Source: Nesterenkonia lutea (GTDB taxonomy: Bacteria > Actinomycetota > Actinomycetes > Actinomycetales > Micrococcaceae). Taken from it: a stretch of 64,000 nucleotides of DNA. The translations under genes and the position numbers were made by a program. Location: positions 11,300-75,299 of the forward strand of contig NZ_JADBED010000002.1 of the NCBI RefSeq assembly GCF_014873955.1. Direction: 5' to 3'. Under the pieces are notes generated by a model. It saw only the letters and a program-made list of their open reading frames with translations, ran no database searches and was not told the origin of the DNA. Shown here piece after piece: positions 1-8,550 of the stretch; position 1 is the stretch's first letter, and each line of letters starts with the position of its first letter.

Positions 1-92
1 GATCGTGGATCGCTGGCGAGGCTGGACGTGCCTGAGAAGAGGCTGACACCTCTTGGCGTCTAACAGCACATGCGGAGACTGGATAACCGGAC

Positions 93-377
93 TTGGTCAT
101 ACGCCTCTCGGCTCGGATCTCTCTAACCGTTACGCATGTCCCTGCCTTCAACCGCCGGGCAGCGGACATACTTGGTTACTTCGACAGGCCTGGCACTCCC
201 AACGAACCCACAAAAGCCATCAATGCACGACTCGAGCACTTTCGTGGGACTGCACTGGGGTTCCGGAACCTCGCCCACTACATCGCCAGACCGTTGCTGG
301 ACACTGGAGGATTCAGACCGCTGGTACACCGCACTTGCGATGAGTCCCATAAGTTCGGTCACCGGATTGCGTTTTGA
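93..377 (+). pseudogene. ISL3-family transposase, C-terminal remnant
   Basis: One frame reads ILGYFDRP, then PNEPTKAINARLEHFRG, then ALGFRNLAHY. This is the conserved C-terminal block of ISL3-family (IS204/IS1096/IS1165-like) transposases, usually written NGPTEAINGRLE..RNALGFRN. Only the tail is present. No catalytic DDE region lies upstream in the window, and the frame is broken before the block. It is therefore a decayed insertion-sequence end, not an active gene. Its position at the window edge means more of the element may lie to the left. Confidence 0.6.
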
Positions 378-729
378 TGAGCATCCATCCGGTTCGACAA
401 GAAGCCTCTTGGCCCAATAAGGCGCACCAGGTGCAGTGGTAGTAGTTTTGCCGGATACTTCGGCAGGCGACAGCAGGTCCCTAGGTCTCTACGGGGTTCC
501 CTGATATCGGCGACGCGGCCGATGCAGACGGAGCCTGGCCAGCGCAGCCGGAAACGCCCTGACAGGCACCATTTGCGAGACCCTCATCGTCTCCCGCGGT
601 CCCTGCAGCTAACGTCGGATCCACCCAGAATTGACCCTTGGGTTGCATTCTCTGCCCCAGTCGCCTTCTGCGTTTTGACAATCCCGAGGCGGCCTAGGGG
701 CCTCCCAGACCCAAATACGGTCCAGAACT
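378..729. other. No recognisable gene
   Basis: About 350 bases between the transposase remnant and the orphan antitoxin. The reading frames here are short and resemble no family I know. A RES-type toxin would be expected on the minus strand directly downstream of the antitoxin, but no frame shows one. Confidence 0.5.
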
Positions 730-1170
730 TTAAGGCTGCGGCTCCGAAATGGCTGCTCGTCCGCGCCTCTCTTCGAGTTGGTCTGTAACCAGGAATGCAC
801 GTGCCGCTGCTAGAACAGCTGGGCCGGTGTCCTCGAGTGGTCCGTCCCGCAGAAGTAGGACTGGGGTGGAATCTCCGAGTAGGGGATTCATGCCTGAAAA
901 CCATGACTGAACAATCGCTGCGGAATAGTACTCATGCAGCATCGCCGAGACGAGATAAGCACTGCGGAGTCGATTCATCACAGCTGCGGGGGGTTGGCGT
1001 TCCCCGTCAGCCCATTGGCGAACCGCCCGAGTTTCCTTCACTGGGCCGATGTCCGCCACGAGCTGGGAACCGAGGAGCTCTCGCAGCTCATAGACGAGCT
1101 CAGGCGTTGCCAGCTGGACAGATTCACGATGGGCTCGACGTTCGGCCTGTTCGGGTCCCGCGGGAGTCAT
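730..1170 (-). CDS. Orphan Xre/MbcA/ParS-type antitoxin
   Basis: The 146-aa protein has the layout of antitoxins that pair with RES-domain toxins. An N-terminal helical part carries RAVRQWADG, a degenerate helix-turn-helix. A C-terminal toxin-binding segment reads SWFSGMNPLLGD followed by AARAFL. The same landmarks (RWAGG, AWFMGMNPQLDD, AARAYL) occur in the antitoxin at 18907-19269, which does sit next to a RES toxin. No toxin reading frame is visible downstream of this copy, so it appears to be an orphan whose partner was lost, perhaps through the transposon debris nearby. An orphan could still act as an anti-addiction factor against the RES toxin in this window; that is inference. Confidence 0.65.
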   Translation of the reverse strand: MTPAGPEQAERRAHRESVQLATPELVYELRELLGSQLVADIGPVKETRAVRQWADGERQPPAAVMNRLRSAYLVSAMLHEYYSAAIVQSWFSGMNPLLGDSTPVLLLRDGPLEDTGPAVLAAARAFLVTDQLEERRGRAAISEPQP

Positions 1171-1445
1171 GGGTTCAGCGTGCCACGGTGTACACCCGAA
1201 AACAAGGGTGAAACCACATCCAGGATCACACCCGATATGCCGATAATCTATCTTATGTCAGGTTGACTTAGTTCGCGATTCCCTCCCGTGCACCAATGCT
1301 CACGACCGTACAGGCGCCAGTATTACTGTAGAACTGTATCGGGGGTATCTCCCGCGAATCTTTTTGTACTGCCGCGGAGGAACGGGTTCCGATACGCACG
1401 GTCAGAAGTGACGACAATTGTTCGGGACCACAACGCGCTTTGGAA

Positions 1446-4010
1446 CTAACCCGTTTGCCAACGACGCTGTGCCAGCAGTTGTCGTTGCGAGATGATTTCT
1501 CGCGCCGCGTACGCAGGCAGCTCAAGCTGCTCCAAGTCGATGTCCTCGATCCAGGCTGAGCATTGTGCGGGCGAGAGTGCGGGATCAAGCACAAACTCAG
1601 CGATCGCCCGAGTCGTGGCCCGCGACAGACCAACTGAGATGAATGACATGTCGGTCGGTCGGGGCACGCCAAGTTCGAGCATCATCTCGATATCGATCGA
1701 ATCTACGCTCATTTGTCGCCCGAGCTCTCCAGCGGCCTGCGCTACAACATCGGCATAACACGACAGGTACCTCGGCGCCTCAAAACGCGCGATGTCCTCA
1801 ATGTCTGCCATAACTCGTCGGATCAATCCCGGGTAGGAAACCTCGTCGCCCTTGGCGCGAAGCCATTTCGCGCGGTTATCGATAATGACGCTCAGAGGGA
1901 CGCCCCGCATCCAGTGCACGATGAGTCGTGCAAGTGAGAGGCGGCGCGAGTGTGGTTCGAACGACCCTCCCAGATACTCAGCTACATAATCCAGAGCTGT
2001 CTTGTATTCTTCGAACGCGTCGTCGCTAGTCGGCAGCACGAGTGCGAGTTCTTCGGGGTGACCGTTTGCCAGGACGGCATCCAGTAGGCGCTGCATCGAC
2101 ATAGGACTGATGCCAGCGTGCTTCTTTACGAGTTCCGCGCGCACCTGCAGCCGTGGTGTTACGCGTCCAACGGCCGTAGCAATCCGATCAGCCTGGTCCA
2201 ACTCCAAGGAGACGCCGTGGAGTCCTCTTAGATGTCCGTCGGACATGAAGCGTCCAGCAAGCCAGTTGAACGCCGACTCCATTTCCGCAGGAGTCCCGCG
2301 ATCAGATTTCTGCGCCCCGCCGTTGATGTAATCCACCACGTCGGTGACGTTCGAGAGCGTCGCAGTCGCTGCAGGGATGATCGATGACCGCTCCCGTTTC
2401 CCAGGCTTCTCCGGCCACGCCCTCGAGTCTGACGTGTCGACGCAGAAAATATTCCCCTGGAACTCTTTACCCCACCTACCGGCCCGTCCGGCTAGATTCC
2501 AAAAATCCGACATTGGCATGTGCGATCCGGGACCTTTGTGAGGGGACCGGAGAAACATATTCTTGCACGGTAGATTAACTCCCTCAAGCAAAGTCGACGT
2601 ACAGACGAGGTACTTGATATCGCCTCGTCTAAACAAATCTTCAACTTTCGCCTTCAAGACGAGTGGCATCTTACCGTAATGGAAAGCAACACCGCGTTTT
2701 GCGAAGGTAGCAAGTTGGAATCGCTTGTGCACAACTCCTTCGGAAAAATCGACCAGCTCTTGGACTGCGTCCGAAACATTCTCAGGTTCATCGCTAAGTG
2801 CGTTGAAAATGGTCCGTGCGAATTTCTCTGCCTCTGCGGGGCCGTTCGCGAAAACAAGGTTCCCCGTAGAGTCGCCCCCAATCGCAGCGGCGATGAGAGG
2901 CACCTTCTGGCCCACTCCATCCGGCGCTAAGGGAAGCTCGACCTCGCCGACCGGTTCTTCTTCACCGTCGTAAACCAGAGTGAGATTGTAGCGACGAGGC
3001 TGTCGACGCACCTGGTTGACGAAGATTAGATTCTGATTCACAGTCACCGTTTCCCCAACGAGAGCGGCTTTGCGCCTGGGTGATGATGGTGAATACAACA
3101 ACACCTCGGGATTGGCTGATAGAGGACTCGCGAACACCAGTCGAACGTTTGAGTTTCGACGAAGCGCCTCATCGAGTACCTGTGTCAACAATATTCCGCG
3201 AGTGCCGTCGGAGATCTTCTGTGCTTCATCGACGAAAATTAAAGTTGGCGCGAACAGTGGCAACCGTTGATGCAACAGATGTAGCCGTTCCTGTGTCAGA
3301 ACGAAGACCTGTTTGTCATAGGCCGTTATCTCGGGGTCCCAAGGGATCGTGTGGACGCCTACGCTGCCGTCAAATTGGGACCTAAAAACCGCGCTTACTT
3401 CTTCGACCAATGCTCTCGTGGGCGCGATGTACACAAGCTTGGCGTGCGTAGACTCTCGAAGTTCTGAGAACATCCACTCACGGATGATGTAGGACTTCCC
3501 GGCAGATGTTGGCGCAGATACACTCACCCAGTCATTGACAGACGCAAGTTCCCAGAATGTCTTTTGAAAAGGATTAACCTCGAGAACCTCACCGCTCGGC
3601 AGTCTCACCGTCAGTTCGGCGCGGCGTCCCAGCGCATCAAGAACTAGAGCTGACGAAGTTGCCTCGATCGACGTGAGAATGTTCCGATCCCGGTCTCGCA
3701 TCAACGCGATCGCTGGTTGGTTTCCTACACGATCGAGTAGAAGAATGGCGGCGGCCTGCTGCTCGTTGGTGCTTTGTTTTGAACGCAGGCAACCTTGTGC
3801 AATGCGAAGTACGGTATCTTGCGCAACCTCATCGGGCTCCGGGGTGAGCGCGCTCGCGCAGATCAGCAGAAAATGCCAATCTGGTTCCTCCGTCAGAGCG
3901 GCCGACTCGTGTGCTAGAGGGACGTCAGCCTGGATTGACCGAACCGCTAGGCCCTCAAGCCCGGCTCGAAGTCTGCTGAGGGCAAGTACCCGGTCAGATA
4001 GTGCACTCAT
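1446..4010 (-). CDS. hamB: HamB, Hachiman defence helicase
   Basis: An 854-aa superfamily 2 helicase of the Ski2-like type. Walker A is APTSAGKS at residues 166-173, motif II is DEAQ at 261-264, motif V is TLLEGVNLP near 473-481, and motif VI is NLAGRAGR at 505-512. It starts inside the hamA stop codon (ATGA overlap), so the two are translationally coupled. A Ski2-like helicase directly after a DUF1837 protein is the diagnostic gene pair of the Hachiman anti-phage system. In the known system the helicase moves on DNA and restrains the HamA nuclease until DNA is damaged or phage DNA is sensed. The C-terminal 350 residues show no motif I recognise, as is usual for HamB. Confidence 0.88.
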   Translation of the reverse strand: MSALSDRVLALSRLRAGLEGLAVRSIQADVPLAHESAALTEEPDWHFLLICASALTPEPDEVAQDTVLRIAQGCLRSKQSTNEQQAAAILLLDRVGNQPAIALMRDRDRNILTSIEATSSALVLDALGRRAELTVRLPSGEVLEVNPFQKTFWELASVNDWVSVSAPTSAGKSYIIREWMFSELRESTHAKLVYIAPTRALVEEVSAVFRSQFDGSVGVHTIPWDPEITAYDKQVFVLTQERLHLLHQRLPLFAPTLIFVDEAQKISDGTRGILLTQVLDEALRRNSNVRLVFASPLSANPEVLLYSPSSPRRKAALVGETVTVNQNLIFVNQVRRQPRRYNLTLVYDGEEEPVGEVELPLAPDGVGQKVPLIAAAIGGDSTGNLVFANGPAEAEKFARTIFNALSDEPENVSDAVQELVDFSEGVVHKRFQLATFAKRGVAFHYGKMPLVLKAKVEDLFRRGDIKYLVCTSTLLEGVNLPCKNMFLRSPHKGPGSHMPMSDFWNLAGRAGRWGKEFQGNIFCVDTSDSRAWPEKPGKRERSSIIPAATATLSNVTDVVDYINGGAQKSDRGTPAEMESAFNWLAGRFMSDGHLRGLHGVSLELDQADRIATAVGRVTPRLQVRAELVKKHAGISPMSMQRLLDAVLANGHPEELALVLPTSDDAFEEYKTALDYVAEYLGGSFEPHSRRLSLARLIVHWMRGVPLSVIIDNRAKWLRAKGDEVSYPGLIRRVMADIEDIARFEAPRYLSCYADVVAQAAGELGRQMSVDSIDIEMMLELGVPRPTDMSFISVGLSRATTRAIAEFVLDPALSPAQCSAWIEDIDLEQLELPAYAAREIISQRQLLAQRRWQTG

Positions 4011-4972
4011 GGCTTCACATCGATTCGAAGCTCCGATTTTACAGCGTCTCTAAAGTCTTTTACGGACGGCATTGGGAAGAAGAAGACTTCGATGGCGTGC
4101 GCCGTGAGAGAGCGGTTCTCAAGACGTTTCTTAGTTGATTCGGCCCAGCTCGCGAGGGCTACGTCCAACTCTGCCCGGACCGCGGCTTCATCACGAGGAA
4201 GACTCGGGTAGTTGTCATGTACGAACCCGATAAGACAAGCGCCGCGCATCTCTACACTGGCGGACAGGAGCGAACTGTCATTAAAGTACTCCAAAAGACG
4301 GGCCGTGACCTCTGCGTTTCCAGTATCGGCGTAGTGTCGAATTAGGAATACATCCTGCTCATGGGCCATGCCGGTCAAGTAGGGCGCGATGCTGTCCATG
4401 CAATCTGTCATCGCCTTAGCAACGGACTCATAGAGCTTTGCCTCGCCCCAATACACAGCTAGATCACCGTTCTCAAGAAGTTTCGCGTGTACCCCGTCTG
4501 CGCCGTGATACTGCATCTCGGTACTCGTCTTCAAAGACATTTTGCTAAGAACCTGTGGAATCTCGAGTCCTTTTTCGAGTAGTGCATAGAGAAGAAGCTC
4601 TGCACCCTCACCCGTTTTTACTTGTGTCTGCGTAAACAATCGTGCTGCTTCATTGGCCAGGCGAGTAATCTCCGGGACCTGTCGATCGGGCGAGAGTTGA
4701 CTAACTTTCTCGATATCCGTTCGGGGGATGCAGTAGTTCACTATCTGATTAGCAAGTTGCTGCGCCAAGGTCTTTAGGCGCGGGGTACCCAGCGGATCGC
4801 TTCGGAGGAGATGGCATCGGACTGTCGACCGCGTGCCATCGAGGGCAATCGGGTCGCCGTAGGTAACGAGCGAACTCTCCACTTCGTCCCATCCACCTCG
4901 CACAAGCCGCTGGACGACCTCGATTAATGGCGTCTGGGTATTGGAGGCGGATGGATCGTCGTCGTTAGTCAT
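4007..4972 (-). CDS. hamA: HamA, Hachiman DUF1837 nuclease
   Basis: A 321-aa protein with a PD-(D/E)XK-like core in its middle. GEGAELLLYALLE lies around residues 121-133, GADGVH with D159, and GEAK with E177 and K179. This spacing matches DUF1837/HamA, the effector nuclease of Hachiman. The ATG is supported by an in-frame stop 14 codons upstream with no good alternative start in between. It has no Shine-Dalgarno of its own and overlaps the stop of a 23-codon upstream ORF (ATGA), so it is probably translated by coupling. The gene directly after it is hamB. Confidence 0.87.
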   Translation of the reverse strand: MTNDDDPSASNTQTPLIEVVQRLVRGGWDEVESSLVTYGDPIALDGTRSTVRCHLLRSDPLGTPRLKTLAQQLANQIVNYCIPRTDIEKVSQLSPDRQVPEITRLANEAARLFTQTQVKTGEGAELLLYALLEKGLEIPQVLSKMSLKTSTEMQYHGADGVHAKLLENGDLAVYWGEAKLYESVAKAMTDCMDSIAPYLTGMAHEQDVFLIRHYADTGNAEVTARLLEYFNDSSLLSASVEMRGACLIGFVHDNYPSLPRDEAAVRAELDVALASWAESTKKRLENRSLTAHAIEVFFFPMPSVKDFRDAVKSELRIDVKP

Positions 4973-5040
4973 ACGAGTCGCCAGATCGTACTTAGCGTCG
5001 GCGTCGTGAATTCAGGCGCACGTAGATAGTCCAAGTTCAT
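4969..5040 (-). CDS. Putative 23-aa leader peptide of hamA
   Basis: A short frame starting with the second of two adjacent ATG codons (5040-5038) encodes MNLDYLRAPEF and 12 more residues. It stops with TGA inside the hamA start (ATGA). A strong GAGGAGGT Shine-Dalgarno sits about six bases upstream, whereas hamA itself has none. The arrangement suggests ribosomes load here and re-initiate at hamA. I know of no family for the peptide. It is a positional inference and the peptide itself may have no function. Confidence 0.45.
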   Translation of the reverse strand: MNLDYLRAPEFTTPTLSTIWRLV

Positions 5041-5188
5041 CATCGACCTCCTCAATTGAGGGTCGATAAACCGACTCCCCAGGTCAGACTGGCGTATGAC
5101 TAACCCTTCAGCAAGGATGTTAAGAAGTATTCACGACACGCCGGAGGGCATCTCCCTTAGTTGAAGACGACCGCAGGGAGGTGTCTCT

Positions 5189-5344
5189 ATGAAGTTTCAG
5201 CACGTCCTTAGTCGTCTTCGGAGTGTGCTGCCGGATATGTACCGGGAGACTAGGTCCGGAGCCTCCGAGGTGGCCTGTCGTGCTTCGGATATGTCTAGCA
5301 ACGGGGCAGACGTCGTTGTTGTGCGGGTGCCACGGTGTGAATAA
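5189..5344 (+). CDS. Possible small protein, 51 aa
   Basis: A 51-codon frame begins ATG AAG TTT and ends TAA. It is preceded by a good Shine-Dalgarno (AGGGAGGTG, 5 bases before the ATG). The product is polar with no signal peptide or membrane segment and no family I recognise. It lies in an otherwise empty 370-base stretch between hamA and the secretion operon. A 9-base inverted repeat (GAAGACGAC at 5163-5171, GTCGTCTTC at 5211-5219) brackets its start and could sequester the ribosome site. It may equally be chance. Confidence 0.25.
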   Translation: MKFQHVLSRLRSVLPDMYRETRSGASEVACRASDMSSNGADVVVVRVPRCE

Positions 5345-5410
5345 TTAATAGCTATGAGAATCGGGAGACTTCCCGTGCCGTAAGGATGCAGAACCGGTGC
5401 TGCCCGAGAT

Positions 5411-7015
5411 TCATGTGATGGGTCTCGGTTTCCAGGCTTGGTTAGTCTCGGTGACCGCGACTTCCGCGGCGACTTGGAGCACCTTGAACGGAATCCCGGG
5501 CCGCTTACCGGTCTTGAGGATAAACTTGCCCGTGTGGGGTCGCCGCTCAGTGCCCACTCCCCCACCGGAATCATCAGTCCAGTCGGTGATCCAGGACTTC
5601 TCCGTATCCGACAGGGCGAACACCGTCTCGAGGTTGCCCATCTCATCCGGGGCGAGTCCACCGAGGAACACCATCTCTGAGCGGTTCACGAACCCCCACG
5701 CCACATCGGTCAGCGTCCCGGACGAGAGCTTCAGATCATTCATGGTGTGGGTGATCATGATCTGTCCAATGCCCCTCCCCCGGTTCAGCCGCGTCAGGGA
5801 GTCCACGAAGTAGACCATCTGATCCGAGGCGCGCAGCACCTTCCACAACTCATCCATCACCAGAAGATAATGCTTCGGCGGAATGCCTCGATCGGTGGTC
5901 AGGATCTTCTCGGTGGCCACGGTGACGGTCCCGAGGTTCCAGCACAAGGACTGCACCGCAGCCATGAGAACAGTGTCGTTCTCATTGACGCCGGACACGT
6001 CAAACACCACCGGCTTACCGGGAATGATGTGCGCCGACGTCCGCCGAGAAAATAGGTTGCCGTAGAGCCCATCAGGCCCCATCGAGATCAGCGCATCCAA
6101 GAGCCCCTGCACACGCGCGTCGTAGGCATCCTCGTCCTCGTGGGTCAGGGTCAGAGTCCGTAGCGTCGCCGGCCGGGACTGGATGAACTCGGTCAGATCC
6201 GGGATCAGCGCCGGGGTAGTGAGATTCGGGTCTAGCGTGCGGATCGCGTGAGACAAGATCGTGGTCTCGTGCGGTTCCAGGCTGCGCCGCGCGAACATGG
6301 CCACCAGCCCGCTCATCAACGAGAGCTGCTGCGTGCGCAGATCGTTGAGCCCTTCTTCCCGGGCATTCTCATTCTTCACGTCCGCCAGCGCGGCCGCGAA
6401 GGCCGACATGTCCATAGGGTTGATATGCGCGCGCCCCGGAGCGAACTCGATCACCTGGCCATCGGCCGCCCGAATCAGGTCCACGTAATCGGGCCGAGCG
6501 TCAGAGAGCGCCATAGGGATGATGCCCCAATCCAACAGGACCGCGACCATGCGCTTAACCAGCGAGGATTTCCCCAGGCCCGGTTGCCCGAGCACGAACG
6601 CCGAAGGGTTACGGATCAGCTCAGATGTGAACCAGGAGATCGGATCAGCACAGACCAGAGACCGGCGCCGCAAATCCACGCCCAGCGGAGCGCCGACGAG
6701 ATCCACCCCGGAGCCGGCGATAAAGGGCCAGTAGCCGCAGAGCTGAACCGTGGTGCCCTGTAGCTCATAGGGACGTTCCACGAAGCCCACAGGCCCGCCA
6801 CCGGGCCTGTTCCAGCCCGTAGCACCCGGCTGAGTCAGAGTTTCCTTGCGATCCGACTGGATCTGCGCGAAGACCCGTCGAAGCCCCGTGACCGGCTTCG
6901 CGGTCTCGCGAGCTCGACGGTCCTCCCGCTCCAATCGGGCGACATCTTTCTTGGAGAGCACCAGGCCCGAGGCTTCCGCCTGGCTGTGTTCCTTGGATTT
7001 CCGTGGACTCATCAT
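5411..7015 (-). CDS. VirB4-like conjugation ATPase
   Basis: A motor ATPase of a conjugative type IV secretion system. Walker A GQPGLGKS lies about 145 residues in, and Walker B reads YLLVMDELWK. A following GRGIGQIMITHTMNDL block with conserved TH is typical of VirB4/TraE-type ATPases from actinobacterial conjugation operons. The start is taken at ATG 7015 rather than the GTG at 7021, because AAGGGG then lies five bases upstream; ATG 7012 is equally possible. It is the last gene of a minus-strand operon and follows the SCO6880-like gene by 23 bases. It should act at the inner face of the membrane to power substrate or pilus-subunit movement. Confidence 0.85.
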   Translation of the reverse strand: MMSPRKSKEHSQAEASGLVLSKKDVARLEREDRRARETAKPVTGLRRVFAQIQSDRKETLTQPGATGWNRPGGGPVGFVERPYELQGTTVQLCGYWPFIAGSGVDLVGAPLGVDLRRRSLVCADPISWFTSELIRNPSAFVLGQPGLGKSSLVKRMVAVLLDWGIIPMALSDARPDYVDLIRAADGQVIEFAPGRAHINPMDMSAFAAALADVKNENAREEGLNDLRTQQLSLMSGLVAMFARRSLEPHETTILSHAIRTLDPNLTTPALIPDLTEFIQSRPATLRTLTLTHEDEDAYDARVQGLLDALISMGPDGLYGNLFSRRTSAHIIPGKPVVFDVSGVNENDTVLMAAVQSLCWNLGTVTVATEKILTTDRGIPPKHYLLVMDELWKVLRASDQMVYFVDSLTRLNRGRGIGQIMITHTMNDLKLSSGTLTDVAWGFVNRSEMVFLGGLAPDEMGNLETVFALSDTEKSWITDWTDDSGGGVGTERRPHTGKFILKTGKRPGIPFKVLQVAAEVAVTETNQAWKPRPIT

Positions 7016-7038
7016 CAACACCCCTTCAGGTGTGTGGT

Positions 7039-8550
7039 TTAGGAGAAGAAGTCTTGAATCTCGTCGTTGAGCAGCATGTGATCGGGCAGCACAACACCTA
7101 ACGGCAAACCCGCCTGGAACGTCACGGCCTGATTCGCCAGTGCCTTACGAACGCGCAGACGCGTTCTCGAGAACAGGGCCGGCACTTCCTTATCCAGCCG
7201 GCGGAACTGTTCGGGATCAGTCACCGAGACAGTCACGATGGTCCCGAACCGGGCCACACCGGCCCCCATCGTTTCTTCCTGAGCCGACTTCAGCGCCGCC
7301 TTCTGCCGCTGCGCAGCCCGGACTGAAACCCGCTGCTGAGATCCACCGAAGGTCGCTTCCTTGATCTCGCGCTGCACGAGATCGGTGGTCCGGTCGATGG
7401 AGACCGGACGATAGAGCAGGGTCACCCGCTTACGGAGCACCCCTGGCATCGGCTCGAGGAGCCGGCGCAGAGAATCATGGGTGAATGTGCCGCGCGGTTC
7501 CTCATAGAGCGTCCAGGACGAGGAATAGGCCCTGTCGTGCTTGTAGTAGTTGAAGAGATCCGCAGCGTAGGACGGGCCGGCGTCAACCCAGCGCAGGTTC
7601 GTCCCGCCCTCCATCTGCGCTTCTTCCACGGCCGGCGCAGTCTGAGGATCATAGGCAACGCGCGTGAAGTCGATGATCTCCTGAGCCCCGCACGCCTGGA
7701 CGACCCCGGCCCCGGTGGAATGCAGCCCGCCGAGGATTCCCGGGAGTCGATCGCCAATGTCGATCGCCATTTCATCGCGGCCACGATCGCGGTTCGCCTC
7801 GAACGCTTTACCGTCGAAAGTCACCGTGAGCCGCACCGTCATTTCCGGTGCCCCGTGGTCATACTCATCAGCGATTCCGTCAGTGACCATGCGAGCAAAC
7901 TCAGGGCCACCATCAGCCCGGTTATGGGAGAGCAGTCGGCGCAGTCGCAGCCCGGTATCGGGCGCAGATTCAATCGTGACCGAGGCCCCGCGGATTCCGT
8001 CATCTTGGCCGCGAGCTTGGAGCCAACCGCCCCAGTGGGACACCTGACGCTTGACCGCTTCCTCATCCACGAGAGCATCGCCATCCGGGCGCGCCTCGAT
8101 CACCACGGAGTAGTTATAAGCTCCCCGGCCGGTGATGCGCAGCAGTCCGAAGGGCTGGCCGGCGCTATCAAGGTGTTCTGAGAGTTCGGTATCGGCCATG
8201 AGCCCGGGAAGGCGCGTGACGCCATCCGGTGTCTGGCCCGTGGGGCCTGAGACGTAGAGGTGCTTGCCGGCACGTTCTTTACGTCGTTGCGCGATTTTCA
8301 GCATGGTTCTCCCATAGATCGAGTGGCCTTGCCGCTTGGTGACCAGCAACAGCACAGCGCCGAGTACCCCGACACCGATCACCACGCCGGTAACAGCCGC
8401 GCGGCCCGTGGCCATCAAAACGATGGCCACCACAATGAACGGAACCCCAGCCAGTGAGACACCCAGGGAGAGCCCCAAGATGCCGGTGCGCTGAGGATGG
8501 CGAAGGTTGCCATAGACCCCGGGGATCACCCCAGATGTTGAATCGCTCAT
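7039..8550 (-). CDS. SCO6880-family type IV secretion protein
   Basis: A 503-aa protein with two hydrophobic segments near the N-terminus (about residues 22-67: GLSLGVSLAGVPFIVVAIVL and GVVIGVGVLGAVLLLV). A long soluble domain follows. This architecture, directly upstream of a VirB4-like gene, is the SCO6880 family (PrgI/VirB3-like membrane part fused to a cytoplasmic domain) found in Gram-positive actinobacterial transfer operons. It overlaps the preceding VirB6-like gene by four bases. The family's exact biochemical role is not established. By position it should anchor the VirB4 ATPase at the membrane. Confidence 0.8.
   Translation of the reverse strand: MSDSTSGVIPGVYGNLRHPQRTGILGLSLGVSLAGVPFIVVAIVLMATGRAAVTGVVIGVGVLGAVLLLVTKRQGHSIYGRTMLKIAQRRKERAGKHLYVSGPTGQTPDGVTRLPGLMADTELSEHLDSAGQPFGLLRITGRGAYNYSVVIEARPDGDALVDEEAVKRQVSHWGGWLQARGQDDGIRGASVTIESAPDTGLRLRRLLSHNRADGGPEFARMVTDGIADEYDHGAPEMTVRLTVTFDGKAFEANRDRGRDEMAIDIGDRLPGILGGLHSTGAGVVQACGAQEIIDFTRVAYDPQTAPAVEEAQMEGGTNLRWVDAGPSYAADLFNYYKHDRAYSSSWTLYEEPRGTFTHDSLRRLLEPMPGVLRKRVTLLYRPVSIDRTTDLVQREIKEATFGGSQQRVSVRAAQRQKAALKSAQEETMGAGVARFGTIVTVSVTDPEQFRRLDKEVPALFSRTRLRVRKALANQAVTFQAGLPLGVVLPDHMLLNDEIQDFFS

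Noticed and set aside
5197-5661. 154-codon minus-strand frame after the VirB4-like gene
   Set aside because: It overlaps the VirB4-like gene in another frame, with composition typical of a shadow.
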